DNA from: Novosphingobium profundi
Lineage (GTDB): Bacteria > Pseudomonadota > Alphaproteobacteria > Sphingomonadales > Sphingomonadaceae
Length of the DNA: 64,000 nucleotides
Assembly (NCBI RefSeq): GCF_018491765.1
Contig: NZ_JABWCU010000003.1
Location: 372,001-436,000, forward strand
Direction: 5' to 3'
Positions within the stretch are counted from its first letter, which is position 1. Each line of letters begins with the position of its first letter. The position numbers and the translations under genes are program-made. Positions 37,622 through 45,247 of this stretch are shown here, piece after piece. The notes beneath the pieces were generated by a model. The model worked only from the letters and a program-made list of their open reading frames with translations, had not been told where the DNA came from and made no database searches.

Positions 37622-38284
37622 ATGACGATCCAGTCACTGGAAGAGGAATTTCGCGCCCGGATCGAGGACCCTGCGTTTCCTTGCGTCGGTGCCAAATCGG
37701 CGCTGGCGAAAGGAACGTTGAAGGTTCTGCATGCCTGCGATCTGACAAGTGCATGGAATGACGTGATCATTCACCGCGAACTGCTGGCCTGGAGCCGTGA
37801 CTATCGCGAGGGGCCGGAAGGCCTTCGCAGCCTTGCCGTGGTATTCGAGGGGCCGCTCGATTTAAGCGAGGCACGGTTCGAGGCGGCGATGTGGGACCGT
37901 ATCCAGTCTTTTGCCGACAAGGACGCCTGGCTCGGTCAGCCTTACGACGAGGCAGTCAGTGCGGATCCGGGAGATCCGCATTTCTCGCTCAGCTTCGGCG
38001 GCAGCGCGTTTTTCGTGGTCGGCCTGCATCCCAACGCGTCCCGGCCCGCGCGGCGTTTCCCTCGCCCCGCGCTCGTCTTCAACCTGCACGACCAGTTCGA
38101 GCGTCTACGGGAGGAAGGTCGCTATGAACGTATGCGCGAACGAATCCTCGAACGCGACGCGGCGATTGCCGGTTCGGTCAACCCGATGCTGGCCCGCCAC
38201 GGCGAGATCAGCGAGGCGCGCCAGTACAGCGGACGCATCGTGGAAAGCGACTGGTCATGCCCGTTCCGGGATCCACGAGCATGA
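37622..38284 (+). CDS. YqcI/YcgG family protein, GntA-like haem-dependent N-hydroxylase
   Basis: A 220-residue YqcI/YcgG family protein (PCVGAKSALAKGTLKVL near the start, FSLSFGGSAFFVVGLHPNASRPARRF in the middle, FNLHDQFERLREEGRYERMRERI later). A characterised member, GntA of guanitoxin synthesis, is a haem enzyme that N-hydroxylates a guanidine group. The family is broad, so the substrate is not assured. The start is ATG 37622 (another in-frame ATG lies at 37595). Its stop overlaps the next DUF1989 gene as ATGA, coupling it to a guanidine-linked protein family. Confidence 0.82.
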   Translation: MTIQSLEEEFRARIEDPAFPCVGAKSALAKGTLKVLHACDLTSAWNDVIIHRELLAWSRDYREGPEGLRSLAVVFEGPLDLSEARFEAAMWDRIQSFADKDAWLGQPYDEAVSADPGDPHFSLSFGGSAFFVVGLHPNASRPARRFPRPALVFNLHDQFERLREEGRYERMRERILERDAAIAGSVNPMLARHGEISEARQYSGRIVESDWSCPFRDPRA

Positions 38285-38874
38285 ACGGGCCGCAAGTCAT
38301 CCCGCCGCGCAGCGGCACGGCCTTCCCGCTGCGCGCGGGGCAGGTGCTCACCGTCACCGACGCCTTGGGCTGCCAGGTGGCCGATCTTCTCGCTTTCGCG
38401 GCAGATGACGTGCACGAGGTCATCTCCAATGGCCGCACGTTCGATTATGAAGAGACGGTCAGATTGACCACCGGGAACCGGATCTGGTCCAACCGCTCGC
38501 GTGTGTTGCTGGAGATCGTTGAAGACACTGTCGGGTGCCACGACTTCCTGCTCACCCCATGCAGCGAGGCGACCTTCCGGCATTTCTATCCCGAAAGTCC
38601 GGTCCATCGTGGTTGCTTCGGCAATCTGGCCGAGGCTCTCGCGCCCTATGGGGTCGAGCCCGATGCGATCCCGGTCGCCTTCAATGTGTTCATGAACGTG
38701 CCCATCGACGGGGCCAGCGGACGACTGGAAGTGCTCCCTCCGCCGAGCAAGGCCGGCGATTTCATCCGCCTTCGCGCGGCGCAGGACTGCGTTATCGGGC
38801 TCACCGCCTGCTCCGCCTATGCGTCTAACGGCGGAACGTTCAAACCGATTCAGTACGAAATTGGTGCGGGATAA
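38281..38874 (+). CDS. DUF1989 family protein (third copy)
   Basis: A 197-residue DUF1989 protein with VTDALGCQVADLLAFA, VEDTVGCHDFLLTPCSEATF and FNVFMNVPIDGASG, the same block pattern as the pair at 28372 and 29211 but more diverged. It is translationally coupled to the GntA-like gene. Family members act on carboxyguanidine or are uncharacterised; here a substrate made or altered by the N-hydroxylase is the obvious guess. Not a duplicate at DNA level of the other two. Confidence 0.82.
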   Translation: MNGPQVIPPRSGTAFPLRAGQVLTVTDALGCQVADLLAFAADDVHEVISNGRTFDYEETVRLTTGNRIWSNRSRVLLEIVEDTVGCHDFLLTPCSEATFRHFYPESPVHRGCFGNLAEALAPYGVEPDAIPVAFNVFMNVPIDGASGRLEVLPPPSKAGDFIRLRAAQDCVIGLTACSAYASNGGTFKPIQYEIGAG

Positions 38875-39163
38875 ACGCCGTTTGCGGACACCCTGAAACT
38901 CCCGATCGTGACACCGGGGACCGGCTGCTTCAATTACCAACCGGGCAGATGCGTGGGCGCCGCTCGCCAAGCCGAAGCAATCCGGCGCTCGTGCTGCCCG
39001 AGATGATCGATCCGCTGACCTGCGCGCCCGCATCGATCAGCCCTTGCCGGGATGTGATTGTCAGGATCGGCCGGTTTACGGTTGCGCTTTGGTGGGGTGA
39101 TGTCCGCCAATTGAGATGAGCGCAAGCAGTAGGTCGCAGGTGCAGGGGGGCCCGATCACCTCA
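38875..39163. other. Intergenic region between DUF1989 and ligD
   Basis: About 290 bases with no supported gene. Short open frames occur on both strands without ribosome-binding sites. The convergent ligD gene ends at 39164. No clear hairpin with a T run was found. Confidence 0.5.
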
Positions 39164-41686
39164 TCAGACGACCGGCAGGCTCTGGTCGGCGAACCCCCAA
39201 CCTTTCAGGGTGCTTGCCCTCTCGACGAGCGTGGCGGCGTCGCGGATGGTGAAGGGGTGGGCATCCTTCATCCTCTCAAGTTCCTCCCAGCCGATCGGCA
39301 CGGCGACAGGGGCATTGTCCCTTGCGCGGGCGGAATAGGGAAGCACGGCGGTGGACCCGCGCTGGTTGCGCAGCCAGTCGATGAAGATGCGGCCCTTGCG
39401 TTTTGCCTTGCTCATCGTCGCGACGTAGCGATCAGGCTCGGCCAGGCTCATGGCTTCGGCAAAGCGGCGGGCAAAGTCCTTATGAGTTTTCCAGTCGTGC
39501 CCTCGCTTGAGCGGCACCACGACGTGGACGCCCTTGCCGCCTGACAGCATCGCGAAGGTCACGAGGCCAAGATCCGCAAGCCGCGCCCGAATGTCTTTCG
39601 CCGCGGTTATGCATTCTGCAAAATCGAGCCCCTCGTCGGGGTCGAGATCGAAGATCAAGCGGTCGGGCTGTTCCACCGCGTCGGCTTTCGCTCCCCAGCC
39701 GTGAAATTCGATCGTGCCCATCTGGACGCAGCTCAACAGCCCATCGACATCGCGGAGGTAGATGTAATCTTCCGAGCCGCCGTCTTTCTCCCTGATGGGC
39801 ACATGACGGACATGCTCGCCGAACGTGCCGCTATCGTGTTTCTGGAAGAAGCACTTCCTGGCGCGGCCCTGCGGGCAGCGGACCAGGCTGATCGGCCGGT
39901 TCGCGGCAAAGGGCAGCATCAGCGGAGCCACGGCGGTGTAGTAGTCGGCGAGGTCTCCCTTGGTCTCTCCGCTACCGGGGAAGATCACGCGGTCACGGTT
40001 GCTGATCTTCACGGTGGTTTCCGGCTTTGGCACCGGCTGGGGTTTTTCGGCTGTCACGGCTGCGGCCTTCTTGTCGCCCCTGAGGCCCAGAAAACTGCCG
40101 TGGCGGACGCGGCCTTCGCTTGTGAATTCGGTAAAGGCCACCTCGGCCACCAGCTTGGGCGTAACCCAGCTTGCGCCGCGCGCATCGGCGCGGTCGACCT
40201 CGAGCGGCGGTGTCTTGCGCGAAAGGGCCTCCAGTCGGGAAGCGATGTCCGCAAGGCTGTCGGTATCGAAGCCGGTTCCGACCTTGCCGCGATAGACGAG
40301 TGTCTTGCCCTCGTACTGACCCAGCAGCAGCGAGGAGAAGGGGCGCCCCTTGGCGCTCGATTTCGACCAGCCGACGATCACGAATTCCTGGCGGCGCGTA
40401 CACTTCACCTTGACCCAGCTCTTCGTGCGGCGCCCGCGATAGGGCGCATCGACGCGCTTGGCGATAATCCCTTCCTGTCCCGCCGCACACATCGCTTCAT
40501 AGAGCTTCTCGCCCGTCCCGATCAGATGATCCGCGACGAAAACCGGCGGCTCGGATTCCGCCATCAGCGCTTCGAGCCGCTCCTTGCGTTCGATGCTGGG
40601 CAGGCTGGCCATGTCCTCTCCGTCCAGCGCGAGGAGGTCGAAAGCGTGGAATTCAAGCGCATCACCGCTCGTCTGGCTGCCATTGCCGCGTTTGAGCACG
40701 GACTGAAGGCGCGAGAAGTCGGGATTGCCGTTCGGCCCCCGCGCGACGATTTCGCCATCGATCAGGCAAGGCGGCAGATCGAGCGCGGCGATGTGGCTGG
40801 CGAGCGGGGCGAACTTGTCGGTCCAGTCCAGGCCGCTCCGGGTATAAACGACGACCCGATCGCCCGCCGCCGCGATCAGCGCCCGGTAGCCGTCGAACTT
40901 GATCTCGTACATCCACTGGTTCCCGGCGGGCACGCTATCGACCAGCGTGGCGAGCTGGACTGGCCGGAAGCCGGGTGGTTGCGGCCGTCGCCTTGCGGTC
41001 TTGCTCGGCGGCGTCTTCTTCGCGTTGCGCGCGGCCGACGTCGCCATGACTTTCGCGAACTCGCTGTCTTTCCTCCCCTCCAGCGAAACGACGCCTTCCT
41101 TATCGGTCTCGATCTCAGCCATCGTCCGGCCGGTAAGGACACTGGTCAGCCCCTGATCGGTCAAGGCATCGCCTGATTGGGAATAGGCGTCACTGACCTT
41201 GCGCAGCAGCCAGTTCTCCCGCTTTTCGCCGGGCCTAGGCTTCATGCGCACGAGCAGCCATTCGCCTTTCATACGCTCGCCGTCGAGAGTGAAGTGGAGA
41301 TGCCCTTCGTCGAGGTCGCTGGCGCTCTTGCCTGCGACAGGTGCCCATGTGCCGCGGTCCCACAGCATCACGGTGCCGCCACCATATTCGCCCTTGGGAA
41401 TACCACCTTCGAATTCGCCATAGGAAAGGGGGTGATCCTCCGTGCGTACAGCCAGTCGTTTGTCGTCGGGATCGGCGCTCGGTCCCTTGGTAACTGCCCA
41501 AGATTTGAGCACGCCGTCGATCTCGAGCCGAAAATCCCAGTGCAGCCGCCTTGCGGCATGCTTCTGGACGACGAAGCTGTTCCCGCCGCCGCGACCGCGT
41601 TTTCCGGCCGGCTCCGCCGTTTTCGCGAAGTCGCGCTTGCGGTTGTATTCCGAAAGCAGATCGGCAGCGGGGTTCGTTTTGCTCAC
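39164..41686 (-). CDS. ligD: ATP-dependent DNA ligase LigD (NHEJ)
   Basis: An 840-residue three-domain LigD in the order phosphoesterase (residues 30-190; FVVQKHAARRLHWDFRLE), ligase (about 250-540; catalytic lysine in YEIKFDGYRAL) and polymerase/primase (about 570-840; ISNRDRVIFPGSGETKGDLADYY, with DLDPDEGLDF metal residues). It seals and fills double-strand breaks with Ku. The start is GTG 41686, overlapping the mgtC-like stop as GTGA. The order matches the Pseudomonas enzyme. Confidence 0.95.
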   Translation of the reverse strand: MSKTNPAADLLSEYNRKRDFAKTAEPAGKRGRGGGNSFVVQKHAARRLHWDFRLEIDGVLKSWAVTKGPSADPDDKRLAVRTEDHPLSYGEFEGGIPKGEYGGGTVMLWDRGTWAPVAGKSASDLDEGHLHFTLDGERMKGEWLLVRMKPRPGEKRENWLLRKVSDAYSQSGDALTDQGLTSVLTGRTMAEIETDKEGVVSLEGRKDSEFAKVMATSAARNAKKTPPSKTARRRPQPPGFRPVQLATLVDSVPAGNQWMYEIKFDGYRALIAAAGDRVVVYTRSGLDWTDKFAPLASHIAALDLPPCLIDGEIVARGPNGNPDFSRLQSVLKRGNGSQTSGDALEFHAFDLLALDGEDMASLPSIERKERLEALMAESEPPVFVADHLIGTGEKLYEAMCAAGQEGIIAKRVDAPYRGRRTKSWVKVKCTRRQEFVIVGWSKSSAKGRPFSSLLLGQYEGKTLVYRGKVGTGFDTDSLADIASRLEALSRKTPPLEVDRADARGASWVTPKLVAEVAFTEFTSEGRVRHGSFLGLRGDKKAAAVTAEKPQPVPKPETTVKISNRDRVIFPGSGETKGDLADYYTAVAPLMLPFAANRPISLVRCPQGRARKCFFQKHDSGTFGEHVRHVPIREKDGGSEDYIYLRDVDGLLSCVQMGTIEFHGWGAKADAVEQPDRLIFDLDPDEGLDFAECITAAKDIRARLADLGLVTFAMLSGGKGVHVVVPLKRGHDWKTHKDFARRFAEAMSLAEPDRYVATMSKAKRKGRIFIDWLRNQRGSTAVLPYSARARDNAPVAVPIGWEELERMKDAHPFTIRDAATLVERASTLKGWGFADQSLPVV

Positions 41687-42195
41687 GGTCTGTTCGCATC
41701 CTTCCGGCTTTGCCCTGGCTCCTCGATTCGCCGATCCCGGCTCCAGTCGCCTTCCAGGAAATGGAGAACCGTGAGCATTACCACACTGACAAGCGCGCAG
41801 ATCGTAACCAGCGGCCACTGGCCAGCACCGCAGGCGATCCCGATCACGGCCGTCAGCCACAGGTGAGCGGCGGTGGTCAGATTGTGCAGCTTGCCCCTGG
41901 CGAAGACCACCAGCGCGCCGCCAAGAATGCCGACGAAAGCGCCCGTAGCCTCGAAAATGCGCAACGGGTCCATCCGCGATCCCTGACCCTGATCGAACTG
42001 CAGGTACAGTGCGATGACCGAGACAGTCATGGCGGCTGCCGACACGCATATAAGCCCATGGGTTCGTAGGCCTGCCGCATAGCCGCGCATTTCCCGATCG
42101 AGGCCAAGCAGCGTGCCGAGCACGGCCGCTGTACCGAGGCGCAGCAGCAGTTGCCAATCGATGCCATGGAGCGGAACGGAGCTGTTCAACTCCAT
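41683..42195 (-). CDS. MgtC/SapB family inner-membrane protein
   Basis: A 170-residue membrane protein with five hydrophobic segments. It has the family core LLLRLGTAAVLGTLLGLDREMRG and GLRTHGLICVSAAAMTV. MgtC-type proteins regulate the F-type ATPase or support growth at low Mg2+; this one lacks the long C-terminal domain of Salmonella MgtC. It sits between ku and ligD with tiny spacings (3 bases after ku, overlap with ligD), so it is co-expressed with end joining. That link is unexplained. Confidence 0.88.
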   Translation of the reverse strand: MELNSSVPLHGIDWQLLLRLGTAAVLGTLLGLDREMRGYAAGLRTHGLICVSAAAMTVSVIALYLQFDQGQGSRMDPLRIFEATGAFVGILGGALVVFARGKLHNLTTAAHLWLTAVIGIACGAGQWPLVTICALVSVVMLTVLHFLEGDWSRDRRIEEPGQSRKDANRP

Positions 42196-42198
42196 CGA

Positions 42199-43104
42199 TC
42201 AGGCCCGCTTGCGCGCACGAGCGGCGGAGGACGAAGTCTCTTTCTTCGCAGCGCCTTTCTTCGCGGTGCTTTCCCTCGGAGAACTGGTCTTTTGCCCCCC
42301 CCGCTTGGGGGCAGCATCGCCGCCAACGGATTTCTTGAGCGCGGCCATCAGGTCGATGACGTTGCCATTGGACGCTGCGGGCTCCTCCACATCCTCGAGA
42401 ATGCGTTTGTTGGTCTTCGACTTCGCTTTCTTGTCGATCAGGCGGTGAAGCGCATCGACATAGCGGTCGTGGAATTCGGCGGGCTTGAAGGGAGCGGTCT
42501 TCTTTTCGATCAGGCTCGCCGCCAGATCGAGAAGATCGGCATCGGGCTTGGTGTCCTCGATGTCGCGGAAATAGCCCTGCGCCTTGTGAACTTCGTCGGC
42601 GTAGCGCAGCACTTCCATCACCAGTCCGCGCCCGCAAGGCTTGATCGAGACGAGCTGCTCGCGCCCGCGAACGGCAAGCTGGCCGAGACCGACCTTGCGG
42701 GTCTGGCGCAACGCCTCGCGCAGCACGGTATAGGCTTCTTCGGCCAGATCATCGGCCGGGACGATGAAATAGGGCTTTTCGTAATAGAGCACGTCGATCT
42801 CGTCGGCATCGACGAACTGGACGAGCTCGAGCGTCTTGCGGCTCTCGATCCTGACCGCCTCGATCTCTTGCTCATCGAGCAGGACATAGCTGCCTTTGGA
42901 AACCTCGTATCCCTTGATGATCTCCTCCCGGTCCACTGGTCCGACGCCGGGTGCGACCTTTTCATAGCGGATGCGCTTGCCGCTGGGTTCATGGATCTGA
43001 TGGAAGGCGATCGCGGCGCCCGAACGGGTGGCGGGATAGACCTCTATCGGGATCGAAACGAGCGCCAGACGGATCTGGCCTTTCCAGTATGCTCGGGCGG
43101 GCAT
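42199..43104 (-). CDS. ku: Non-homologous end joining protein Ku
   Basis: A 301-residue bacterial Ku. It starts RAYWKGQIRLALVSIPIEVYPA and has the IHEPSGKRIRYEKVAPG region and a KGYEVSKGSYVLLD segment. A Lys/Ala-rich basic C-terminal tail (about 35 residues) follows; such tails in bacterial Ku help DNA binding and ligase recruitment. It binds DNA ends as a homodimer and recruits LigD. AAAGGA seven bases before ATG 43104 sets the start. First gene of the ku-mgtC-ligD operon. Confidence 0.95.
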   Translation of the reverse strand: MPARAYWKGQIRLALVSIPIEVYPATRSGAAIAFHQIHEPSGKRIRYEKVAPGVGPVDREEIIKGYEVSKGSYVLLDEQEIEAVRIESRKTLELVQFVDADEIDVLYYEKPYFIVPADDLAEEAYTVLREALRQTRKVGLGQLAVRGREQLVSIKPCGRGLVMEVLRYADEVHKAQGYFRDIEDTKPDADLLDLAASLIEKKTAPFKPAEFHDRYVDALHRLIDKKAKSKTNKRILEDVEEPAASNGNVIDLMAALKKSVGGDAAPKRGGQKTSSPRESTAKKGAAKKETSSSAARARKRA

Positions 43105-43289
43105 CGGCGAGTCCTTTCTCGCCATCACAAGCCGAATCAGGCCACTTTTGTTCCCGGAATGGCCAGGTCAGGCAGTCGAGCGCAGAAGGGGGTGTGTTCT
43201 GGGAGCGGCATCGCGGGAAACGACGACCTTGGGCGGCAATTGAAAGGGAGCCGGGCGGACCGGCTCCCCTCGGCGGTGCCTTGGACATG

Positions 43290-43661
43290 TCAAAATGCGG
43301 GATAGCTGATCCCGTAATAGCCATAGACAGTCCGCCCGTAATCGTCGGTATATTCGGGGGCGTCGGCCTCGCGAAAATGGGGAGCGTTTTCGATCTGCTC
43401 CTTGCTGATATTCACCACATAGCCGCCCTTTTCCGTGTCATACGAGAGCATATCCCAGGGAAGCGGATAGTGATCGCTGCCAAGGCCAAAAAGCCCGCCA
43501 AACTCCAGCACGGCATAATCGGCTTTGCCTGATCGCTTGTCGACCATGAAGCTGCGGACGCTGCCGAGGCGTTCACCCTGCTGGTTGTAGACGGTCGTGC
43601 CTTCCACCTTATCGGAAGCGATGAGGCTGCGTGTCTCGTTGCGTTCCAGTGTATCACCCAT
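43290..43661 (-). CDS. PRC-barrel domain protein
   Basis: A 123-residue PRC-barrel protein (LIASDKVEGTTVYNQQGERLGSVRSFMVDKRSGKADYAVLEFGG, then HYPLPWDMLSYD). Stand-alone PRC-barrel proteins are common in stress-inducible loci of alphaproteobacteria; the biochemical role is unclear. The start at 43661 has GAGGAGAAG upstream. A perfect EcfG-type promoter motif lies 54 bases before the start codon. Confidence 0.88.
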   Translation of the reverse strand: MGDTLERNETRSLIASDKVEGTTVYNQQGERLGSVRSFMVDKRSGKADYAVLEFGGLFGLGSDHYPLPWDMLSYDTEKGGYVVNISKEQIENAPHFREADAPEYTDDYGRTVYGYYGISYPAF

Positions 43662-44144
43662 GATCTTCTCCTCAAAATGACGATGCAGCGTTGCGCTGCG
43701 ACTTGTCTTGAAGAAACGGGACACGGCCACCGATCGTTCCGCAATTCGTTGCCCATTCCCTTGCTTGCGACAAACCGGTCCTGCCTTGTGTCAGGCCGAT
43801 GCTCGGATAGCATTCCGGGGCCTGACCGCGGTGCGTGAAGGAAATCGTTCTTCGCAGCGCGCGCTCTTACAGGCGGAGTTGCAATCGCGTGGCGCTAATG
43901 GCCGGAAGCAAGGAACCTGTCCGGCCAAAATCATTATGATCAATGTTAATCAGCCTGATTGGCGATGACACGGTTATGTGGTTTAAAAATTAGACGTTTC
44001 AATTAGTTGTATTTTGAAATGGTGCGGATTGGAACAAACCAGACGGCCTGGTGAGGGGAACTATTACTTAGCGTCGCGCCTTTAATCCTCACCCGGAGTT
44101 ACGCGTCATGTTGAGCGGAAGTACGGAGCTTCGAAAGGAACATC
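43662..44144. other. 483-bp divergent promoter region
   Basis: This lies between the PRC-barrel gene (minus) and the glycosyltransferase gene (plus). It contains a perfect EcfG motif for the minus strand at 43715-43740 and a one-mismatch motif GGAAC-N17-CCTT at 44057-44082 for the plus strand. The part from 43970 to 44030 is AT-rich. No protein-coding gene is supported. Confidence 0.6.
43715..43740 (-). promoter_or_regulatory. EcfG-type promoter: GGAAC-N17-CGTT
   Basis: On the minus strand the motif reads GGAAC, 17 bases, CGTT, a full match to the alphaproteobacterial EcfG general-stress consensus (GGAAC-N16/17-CGTT). The -10 element ends 54 bases before the PRC-barrel start codon. Confidence 0.75.
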
Positions 44145-45239
44145 ATGCGTATTGCACAGGTCGCGCCTCTAGCGGAAAGCTGCCCCCCCAAACTCTATGG
44201 GGGAACCGAACGGGTCGCCCATTTCCTGACCGAAGAACTCGTGAAACAGGGGCACGATGTCACCCTGTTTGCGTCAGGCGATTCCGTCACATCGGCACGG
44301 CTTGTTTCTTGCGTTCCGCGCGCCCTGCGTCTCTCGAGCGACGTACGAGATTTTACGCCTTACCATGTCGCGATGGTGGAGAAGGTCCGCCAGCGCCTCA
44401 AAGATTTCGATATCGTCCATTTTCATATCGACATGTTTCATTGCCCGGCCATTCGCACCTGGTCCTGCCCAACGCTCACGACCCTGCATGGTCGCCTCGA
44501 CATGCCGGATCTCTTTCCCTTTTACGAAGTGTTTCGTGACGTGCCGCTGATTTCAATTTCCAATGATCAGCGCCGTCCGCTACCGCCTGTCAACTGGGTC
44601 GATACGGTCTATCATGGTTTGCCGCCGCAGCTTCTGCCCTTCAATCCTCATGGCGGTGACTATCTGGTGTTTTTGGGGCGTATCTCACCCGAAAAGCGCC
44701 CCGATCGTGCGATTGAAATCGCCGTGCGCAGCGGTCTGCCGCTCAAAATCGCCGCCAAGATCGATCGCGTCGATCTGGACTATTGGCACGGGACAATCGA
44801 ACCCATGGTCAAGGCCCATCCCAATATCGAGTATATCGGTGAAGTTGATGAGGCGGGTAAGGCCCAGTTGGTCGGCAACGCCGCGGCCTTGCTGTTCCCG
44901 ATCGACTGGCCGGAGCCCTTTGGACTCGTCATGATCGAGGCCATGGCCTGCGGCACACCCGTTATTGCCTGGCGCAACGGTTCGGTGCCGGAAGTGATGG
45001 ACGATGGTGTCACGGGCCGTGTCGTCACCACTACCGAGGAAGCGGTCCACGCCATCTACGAGGTATTGCGCCTCGATCGTGCGGTCGTGCGTGCCCGGTT
45101 CGAAGAGCGGTTTACCGTTACCCGCATGGCCAATGATTATGTGCGGCTCTACGAGCAGCTGATCAAAGGCAGTTTCCTGCCAGGCCCCCCCCTTGAGCGT
45201 ATGGCAGTACCGGCAGTCCCGCTGCTGGATGCTGCTTGA
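44145..45239 (+). CDS. GT4-family glycosyltransferase
   Basis: A 364-residue protein with a GT-B fold. It has an N-terminal IAQVAPLAESCPPKLYGGTERVAHFLTEEL acceptor domain and a C-terminal donor-binding EPFGLVMIEAMACGTPVIA with the E-x7-E motif. Family members move sugars from nucleotide-sugar donors to lipid or glycan acceptors. Its partner is the debranching-type enzyme just behind it, as in other stress loci where the pair is found; the product is unknown. The start is ATG 44145. Confidence 0.88.
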   Translation: MRIAQVAPLAESCPPKLYGGTERVAHFLTEELVKQGHDVTLFASGDSVTSARLVSCVPRALRLSSDVRDFTPYHVAMVEKVRQRLKDFDIVHFHIDMFHCPAIRTWSCPTLTTLHGRLDMPDLFPFYEVFRDVPLISISNDQRRPLPPVNWVDTVYHGLPPQLLPFNPHGGDYLVFLGRISPEKRPDRAIEIAVRSGLPLKIAAKIDRVDLDYWHGTIEPMVKAHPNIEYIGEVDEAGKAQLVGNAAALLFPIDWPEPFGLVMIEAMACGTPVIAWRNGSVPEVMDDGVTGRVVTTTEEAVHAIYEVLRLDRAVVRARFEERFTVTRMANDYVRLYEQLIKGSFLPGPPLERMAVPAVPLLDAA

Positions 45240-45247
45240 CCGGGCCG

